This document shows positions 59,425-64,000 of a stretch of 64,000 nucleotides of DNA, piece by piece (the first letter of the stretch is position 1; every line of letters begins with the position of its first letter). Both the position numbers and the translations under genes were made by a program. Origin of the DNA: Paucisalibacillus globulus DSM 18846. Lineage in GTDB: Bacteria; Bacillota; Bacilli; Bacillales; Amphibacillaceae. The notes under the pieces were generated by a model that saw only the letters and a list, made by a program, of their open reading frames with translations, did not search any database and was not told where the DNA came from. The stretch lies in the NCBI RefSeq assembly GCF_000482485.1, contig NZ_KI519436.1, positions 106,986-170,985 on the forward strand, read 5' to 3'.

Positions 59425-59445
59425 TTTGGTGTGTTTTTTTAAAAA

Positions 59446-59937
59446 TCAAGTGGACTTTTTAGGTTTTGTAACAAAAATATATACGGAAACGAGAATACAG
59501 AATAACAAAGTGGAATGAAATAAAACATGGAACGTGTTAGGTACGATTCCATTCATTACAGGTAAGAAGGTATGCGTATTCCCGAACATGGTTGTATAGC
59601 TTTCGACTTTTTCTAGAGCGCCGATACCTGTAAAATAAGGGATCCACCAGCTCATCAATACTCCCGCAAAAATACATGATGGGTGGATAATAAGCCAAAG
59701 CTTAATAATCAATGGATATCTTTTACCAATGAATCTTAAAATTAGAAAGATGAAGAGAGCTATCTGTATTGCCCCAATGAAGGTAATCAGGATTAACTCA
59801 TTAGTCGTTTTCTCTTGCTTTATTGCAGAAATATCATTTAGCGTGCCTAGTGGTACCCAGTCTTGAACAATCATGAATAGTAGTATAAAGCCATATCCAA
59901 GAAGTAGTGCCTTTTCAGAAAGTCGAATATTTCTCAT
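59446..59937 (-). CDS. hypothetical four-helix membrane protein
   Basis: A 163-residue integral membrane protein with four predicted helices (about 8-25, 48-68, 76-95, 133-155) and short loops. I do not recognise a family. ATG at 59937 is preceded on its strand by GGAGG about 12 nt away. Convergent with putP and divergent from the DUF1648 gene. Confidence 0.65.
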   Translation of the reverse strand: MRNIRLSEKALLLGYGFILLFMIVQDWVPLGTLNDISAIKQEKTTNELILITFIGAIQIALFIFLILRFIGKRYPLIIKLWLIIHPSCIFAGVLMSWWIPYFTGIGALEKVESYTTMFGNTHTFLPVMNGIVPNTFHVLFHSTLLFCILVSVYIFVTKPKKST

Positions 59938-60038
59938 CTTTACAAGTCCTCCATTTCATTTCTATATTTTCATGAAACTTTTAGGTTAGACATGTCGTAT
60001 AAAAGTTAAGAATATGATTTTAAAGGGTGATGCAATAA

Positions 60039-60545
60039 ATGGCTACTTCATTTAAACTACCAAAGTTAAAAATACCAAAAACCAAAAGTGAATGGGTATT
60101 TGATATCATTGGTTTAATCTTTTATGTTGGTTCGATTATATTGTTAATTACTGTTTGGAACTCACTACCGGACGAGGTACCAGCTCATTATAACGCCTTA
60201 GGTGAGGTAGACCGCTTTGGCTCAAAGTTTGAGCTTCTCATTCTACCGATAATTGGTGGATTTTTACTTCTAATGATGCAAGCTTTTGAGAAATTCCCAG
60301 AGATACATAATTATCCAAGTAGGATAAATAAATCAAATGCTGAGCAGTTTTACTTAAACAGTAGAAAAATGATTAATCAATTAAAAAATGTCTGTTTGAT
60401 TTTATTTTCATTACTTGCATTTGAATCCATCTCTATTGCATTAGATTGGAATAATGGATTTGGCGGATGGTTTATGCCTATATTAATTGTTGGTACAGTT
60501 ATTCCGATAGTATTATTGTTCATAAGGCAGAGAAAAATTAAGTAA
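60039..60545 (+). CDS. DUF1648 domain membrane protein
   Basis: A 168-residue membrane protein. After a basic N-terminus (KLPKLKIPKTKSEW) comes the DUF1648 segment: a membrane helix, then WNSLPDEVPAHYNALGEVDRFGSK and a second helix (LLILPIIGGFLLLMMQ). Two more helices follow (about 110-128, 138-160). Related proteins include the SdpI-type immunity group, but no SdpC-like toxin gene is nearby. The start is ATG 60039 after AAAGGGTG. Confidence 0.75.
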   Translation: MATSFKLPKLKIPKTKSEWVFDIIGLIFYVGSIILLITVWNSLPDEVPAHYNALGEVDRFGSKFELLILPIIGGFLLLMMQAFEKFPEIHNYPSRINKSNAEQFYLNSRKMINQLKNVCLILFSLLAFESISIALDWNNGFGGWFMPILIVGTVIPIVLLFIRQRKIK

Positions 60546-60586
60546 TGAGGCATTATTTGAACAATATTAGCAGAATAGATTCTCAC

Positions 60587-60616
60587 AAATCCCTTCTAGC
60601 ATTCCAGAAGGGATTT
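60587..60616. terminator. hairpin between convergent genes
   Basis: AAATCCCTTCT (60587-60597) pairs perfectly with AGAAGGGATTT (60606-60616). The flanking A/T ends suit either strand. Confidence 0.8.
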
Positions 60617-60659
60617 GGTTATTTGCTTTCGTTATGGTGCAATTACCACTGAAAGAAGT

Positions 60660-61442
60660 TTACATCTTTATCGATACCCGTTTTGTTATGGAACGTATCA
60701 ACCAAGCTAGTAAACCAAGAAGTAGTAATAAAATCGGTATAGAAGCACTGGATGGAAGGAAGTCTAATGAAATATATTGATCAGGTAATGGTAAATCTAA
60801 CGCTAATCGTAACAGTGAATCTTTAATTGTTATGATAATTATTCCAACTAATATAGAACCTAACCCAATTACGACATGGAATCGATAAAAACTAGCACCG
60901 ATGAACCAACCGACAAGGAAAAAGAAAAGTATATTTAAGCTAAGTGTTGTAATAGCTAATAACCAATTACTACTAGGATCAATATGCGGTGCGATAATAA
61001 AAGCTTGCACAATATTACCCACGATATTACCATCAGTCTCCATGACAGCAGAATTAATATCTGCTTGATTTAGGGCTACCTTATCAATATTCATTACAAT
61101 AAATTCGCCCAATTTAGAAACTAAAAATGCAATAATTGGAAGTGCAATGGATAGTCCAATAGAAGCAACTAGCGCACCTTTAAAATAATCCTTTCTTGTC
61201 ACTCCATTTTCTACATAATGATGGAGAAAGTACGTAGATATTATTCCAATGACAAACATAGCAATGTTAGATGCGATAAAAACAGCGTTAAAGTAAGTAT
61301 CTACCTCGGAGCCGTTGATGAAAGCAACTACTGTTTTACCGACCTGAACAAGGATCATGACCCCTAAGAATCCAAGAACCCAAGTACCTAGGACCGTAAG
61401 CATATCGGCAGCAACTTTAGGATAGATGGCTTTACTTTTCAT
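60660..61442 (-). CDS. ABC transporter permease, YtrC/D-like
   Basis: A 260-residue membrane protein with six predicted helices and a large extracellular loop near 110-160, the shape of ABC-2-type export permeases found in ytr-like operons. It overlaps the ATPase gene by 11 nt and is the last gene of the GntR-ATPase-permease unit. Substrate unknown; related operons respond to cell-wall antibiotics. Confidence 0.75.
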   Translation of the reverse strand: MKSKAIYPKVAADMLTVLGTWVLGFLGVMILVQVGKTVVAFINGSEVDTYFNAVFIASNIAMFVIGIISTYFLHHYVENGVTRKDYFKGALVASIGLSIALPIIAFLVSKLGEFIVMNIDKVALNQADINSAVMETDGNIVGNIVQAFIIAPHIDPSSNWLLAITTLSLNILFFFLVGWFIGASFYRFHVVIGLGSILVGIIIITIKDSLLRLALDLPLPDQYISLDFLPSSASIPILLLLLGLLAWLIRSITKRVSIKM

Positions 61443-62310
61443 TATCTTCTACCTCCTTTGTTAGGTGAACAAATAATTCGTGAAGTGAAATTGGTGCTAT
61501 CTCAAGTCCTTTATCTACTGCAATTGTTCGTTCTGTTTTACTAAGTTCTCCATAAATTGTAACTGCTTTTGTATTCCCTAATTGTTCAACATTTAGTAGT
61601 TGTTTTGACTGAACAAAGTCATCCACTATTTCTGCGTTTCCTGTAATCTTAGCGCCTTTGGAGATGAGTGAATCATATTCCTCCTGAAGCATAAGATTAC
61701 CTTCGTCGATAATAATAACTTCATCAAATAAATAATCCATTTCAGATACGAGGTGTGTGGAAAGGATGATGACCCTTGGATGATTTTGTTGATCCTCTAA
61801 TAGTTCCTTGTAAAACATATCACGAGATGGTGCATCCATGCCTAGGTAAACTTCATCAAATATAGTCAATGGTGCTCTACTAGCTAAACCAATGATTACA
61901 TTTAGAGCCGATTGCATTCCTTTTGAAAATTGTTTGATGGGCTTCTTTTTATCCAGTTTAAATCGCTTAACAAGATATTCTGCGTACTTCATATCAAAAT
62001 AAGGACGATATCGTGCGACACCTTTCAATACATTTATTGCATGATCAGATTCATCTTTATAGTCTTTGTTATACATGAAAGCAACTTGTTGCATAATAGA
62101 AGCATTTTCAAATGGGACTTCTCCGTTGATTGTAATGGAACCTGAAGTTGGTTCGTGAAAGGATGCCATAATAGATAGAAGGGAGGTTTTCCCTGCACCG
62201 TTACGACCTAACAATCCATAAATTTTATAACTATCTAACTCAAAGGTTACATCTTTGAGAGCCCTATGATTCCCGTAGGTTAAACTTAAACTATTAACTT
62301 TTACATTCAT
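61432..62310 (-). CDS. ABC transporter ATP-binding protein, YtrB-like
   Basis: A 292-residue nucleotide-binding subunit. Walker A is GRNGAGKT (35-42), the Q-loop lies near QVAFMYN, the signature is the degenerate FSKGMQSALNVIIGLA, Walker B is LTIFDEVYLGMDAPSRD and the H-loop is ILSTHLVSEMD. It overlaps the regulator gene by 4 nt and the permease by 11 nt. The degenerate LSGGQ (FSKGMQ) is normal for the YtrB/BcrA-type subgroup. Confidence 0.88.
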   Translation of the reverse strand: MNVKVNSLSLTYGNHRALKDVTFELDSYKIYGLLGRNGAGKTSLLSIMASFHEPTSGSITINGEVPFENASIMQQVAFMYNKDYKDESDHAINVLKGVARYRPYFDMKYAEYLVKRFKLDKKKPIKQFSKGMQSALNVIIGLASRAPLTIFDEVYLGMDAPSRDMFYKELLEDQQNHPRVIILSTHLVSEMDYLFDEVIIIDEGNLMLQEEYDSLISKGAKITGNAEIVDDFVQSKQLLNVEQLGNTKAVTIYGELSKTERTIAVDKGLEIAPISLHELFVHLTKEVEDNEK

Positions 62311-62684
62311 TCTGTATCACGTCCTTTTATAAGTTTTATAAATCCAATCATTTCATTTTCCGTAATACCAAGTTTATCTGCTTCTCGGACGAGTTTAACA
62401 ACGAATTCCTCAATAAAGGAATCTTTTCGTTTTTGAATAAGCTTCTCCCTTGCTCCTTCAGCTACAAACATCCCTATCCCTCTCTTTTTATAAAGAATAC
62501 CTTCATCTACTAACTGGTTTACTCCCTTTGATACGGTGACATGGTTGATTTTATAGAAGTTTACTAGCTGATTAGTGGAGGGAGATTGGTCTCCCTCGCT
62601 TAGTTGGTTATTAATAATTTGATCTTCAATTTTTTCTCGAATCTGAATATATATAGGTTTATCTTGACCAAAAGGATTACTCAA
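62307..62684 (-). CDS. GntR-family regulator, YtrA subfamily
   Basis: A 125-residue short GntR regulator: winged helix at 10-75 (PIYIQIREKIEDQIINNQLS, then STNQLVNFYKINHVTVSKGVNQLVDEGILYKKRG) and a short helical dimerisation tail instead of a large ligand domain, which defines the YtrA group. The start is TTG 62684 after GGGGTG on its strand. It leads the ABC operon, so it likely represses it. In B. subtilis YtrA is relieved by antibiotics targeting lipid II. Confidence 0.88.
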   Translation of the reverse strand: MSNPFGQDKPIYIQIREKIEDQIINNQLSEGDQSPSTNQLVNFYKINHVTVSKGVNQLVDEGILYKKRGIGMFVAEGAREKLIQKRKDSFIEEFVVKLVREADKLGITENEMIGFIKLIKGRDTE

Positions 62685-62728
62685 ACTTTCACCCCACTAT
62701 TCTTATTAGTTATATTGTCTAATGGTTA

Positions 62729-62776
62729 TATAGTTGTATATATAACTATAATAGTTAGTGTGAGTATTTTTGTCAA
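62729..62776 (-). promoter_or_regulatory. promoter and operator of the GntR-ABC operon
   Basis: On the minus strand TTGACA (complement of 62771-62776), 17 bp, TATTAT (complement of 62748-62753). TATAGTT (62729-62735) and AACTATA (62744-62750) form a 7-bp inverted repeat with 8-bp spacer overlapping the -10, a probable GntR operator. Confidence 0.75.
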
Positions 62777-62856
62777 TGGGAAAAGAAAATATTTTTTTGG
62801 AAGTGAAGTGTTGCAATAAACTAGTGCCATTAGTTTTATTTAGGGGAGAGATGATG

Positions 62857-63579
62857 ATGAAGGTAACACGGTTTCAAAGTCTTTATCAGTTGACAGTTTT
62901 ACCACGTATGTTTCCAGTAAATTGTTACATTTATGAGGAAGAGGACCAATTAACCTTAATAGATGCTGGTCTTCCAAATAGTTATAAAGGTATTGTAAAA
63001 TTAATAAAGGAATGCAAGAAGCCATTAACAAATATTGTCTTAACGCATGGTCATGGGGATCATGTTGGTGCATTAGAACGGTTGAAGAAGAGTTTTCCTA
63101 ATGCAGTTGTTTCTATATCTGTTCGTGATAATAGATTACTGCGAGGAGATACATCTTTGGACAAAGATGAACCAAAAACACAGATTAAAGGTGGAATACC
63201 AAAAGGATTAAAAGTAGTTCCAGATCTACTATTAAAAGAAGGTGACCGGGTAGGTTCATTAGAAGTTTATGAGACTCCTGGACATACTCCAGGTTCGATT
63301 TCTTTATTCGATACAAAGAATCATGGAATAATTGCTGGAGATACCTTTCAAACTCGAGGTAGAATAGCAGTTAGTGGGCAAATTGTACGGAGTTTTCCAT
63401 TCCCTGCATTTGCAACATGGAATAAAGAGATAGCTCTTAAAAGTGCAAGGGAAATAGAGGCACTCAAACCTTCATTATTAGCTATAGGACATGGAAATGT
63501 AATTGAAAAACCAACAGAAAAAATTCAAAAGGCAATACTAGAAGCAGAAGAAAATATGAACATGAATCGAGTGAAATAA
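62857..63579 (+). CDS. MBL-fold metallo-hydrolase
   Basis: A 240-residue metallo-beta-lactamase-fold hydrolase. The metal-binding motif is THGHGDH (63-69), with further ligands in GHTPGSISLF, the bridging Asp in IIAGDTFQ and the last His in AIGHGN. No signal peptide, so cytoplasmic. Three ATGs are tandem at 62851, 62854 and 62857; the last is best spaced from AGGGGAG. The substrate is unknown (a lactonase, glyoxalase-like or thioesterase role are all possible). A TetR gene follows 3 nt downstream, so they are co-transcribed. Confidence 0.85.
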   Translation: MKVTRFQSLYQLTVLPRMFPVNCYIYEEEDQLTLIDAGLPNSYKGIVKLIKECKKPLTNIVLTHGHGDHVGALERLKKSFPNAVVSISVRDNRLLRGDTSLDKDEPKTQIKGGIPKGLKVVPDLLLKEGDRVGSLEVYETPGHTPGSISLFDTKNHGIIAGDTFQTRGRIAVSGQIVRSFPFPAFATWNKEIALKSAREIEALKPSLLAIGHGNVIEKPTEKIQKAILEAEENMNMNRVK

Positions 63580-63582
63580 AAT

Positions 63583-64000
63583 ATGGCCAGAGTAGGATTA
63601 GATATAAAAAAGATTATCGAAGCTGCAACGGAAATAGCAGATAAAGAGGGGACAGAGGGTGTAACATTAGCCGCTATTGCCAGAAAGCTATCCGTTCGTC
63701 CACCATCTCTGTTTAATCATGTAAGAGGATTACCTCAAATTAAGCGAGAGTTGTCGTTATTCGGTGTGAGAAAACTCCACGAAAATATGCGGGTAATGTC
63801 TGAGGATAAGACGGGAGAAGCAGCAATTTTTGCTATGGCAAATGCCTATCTACAGTTTACACGCGAACATCCGGGCTTATATGAATATACCATAGCCCCA
63901 CCGCAATCTAAAGATGAAGAAATTGAACAAGAAGGGAATAAGATTATTAGCCTCATAATAGATTCATTAAGTGATTATAAATTGTCTGAGGAAGATTCCA
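63583..64000 (+). CDS. TetR family regulator with WHG-type C-terminus (partial)
   Basis: 139 codons are present; the gene runs past the window end. The N-terminal HTH reads IKKIIEAATEIADKEGTEGV, TLAAIARKLSVRPPSLFNHV, then RGLPQIKRELS, with HVRG replacing the common YxHxxxK motif, as in WHG-domain TetR proteins. The start of the ligand domain is visible (AIFAMANAYLQFTREHPGLYEYT). ATG 63583 lies 3 nt after the MBL-fold gene, suggesting it regulates that operon. Confidence 0.82.
   Translation, partial: MARVGLDIKKIIEAATEIADKEGTEGVTLAAIARKLSVRPPSLFNHVRGLPQIKRELSLFGVRKLHENMRVMSEDKTGEAAIFAMANAYLQFTREHPGLYEYTIAPPQSKDEEIEQEGNKIISLIIDSLSDYKLSEEDS

Noticed and set aside
60039-60545. SdpI-type toxin immunity protein
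   Set aside because: It has only the DUF1648 part in common, with no SdpC- or SdpR-like neighbour.

Overview
The window is chromosomal DNA of a low-GC, Gram-positive, spore-former-type Bacillaceae, probably of the Oceanobacillus/Virgibacillus kind. That placement rests on A+T-rich codon use, strong AAGGAGG ribosome sites with some TTG and GTG starts, and gene order. The backbone follows the Bacillus subtilis chromosome around the purine operon: yebE-like, purEKBCSQLFMNHD, yerA, yerB, yerC, then pcrB-pcrA-ligA-camS, gatCAB, dgkB, rlmCD-type methyltransferase. Genus and species are inference.

Layout. 1-520: a noncoding 40-bp tandem repeat organised into 200-bp higher-order units. 0.65-5.9 kb: acyl-CoA synthetase, a divergent MerR regulator/MFS efflux pair with a 19-bp-spacer promoter, a small Hsp20 protein and a DUF2179 membrane protein. 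5.9-18.9 kb: the complete twelve-gene de novo IMP operon, preceded by a PurR box pair, a sigma-A promoter, a guanine riboswitch and a 22-bp terminator hairpin; a roughly 85-nt repeat sits inside the riboswitch expression platform. 19-22.4 kb: yerA-yerB-yerC. 22.4-27.9 kb: accessory stretch with MITE-like palindromic repeats, a transglutaminase-like protein, an rlmI-type methyltransferase flanked by inverted 190-bp repeats, a SatD/DUF3307 pair on the minus strand and a LexA-like promoter. 27.9-34 kb: pcrB-pcrA-ligA-camS. 34-37.6 kb: rocA, then an RRNPP (NprR-like) regulator directly followed by an unlisted 49-codon secreted-peptide gene, which together look like a cell-cell signalling cassette. 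37.8-43.9 kb: gatCAB, a 42-bp minisatellite, dgkB and the RNA methyltransferase.

43.9-50.3 kb is an accessory region where five same-strand copies of a long AT-rich repeat, each with a built-in terminator-like hairpin, alternate with small gene groups: an rsgA remnant, a ribbon-helix-helix gene with three 22-bp-spaced operators, a GNAT gene and a Vat-type acetyltransferase; then tetR-yqeB. 50.9-57.6 kb: a dihydrouridine synthase, lipoproteins, an Asp-box protein/membrane protein pair and two recently broken genes (a uracil-DNA-glycosylase-like gene with one in-frame stop and a cupin with a frameshift). 57.6-64 kb: putP under a cre site, small membrane proteins, a YtrA-type GntR/ABC operon, an MBL-fold hydrolase and the start of a TetR-family gene cut by the window end.

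The strongest candidates for something new are the RRNPP regulator/peptide pair, the repeat lodged inside the riboswitch switch loop, the terminator-bearing repeat array that separates accessory cassettes, and palindromic repeats whose two arms change together between copies. All family calls are from reading sequence motifs; no database search was run.
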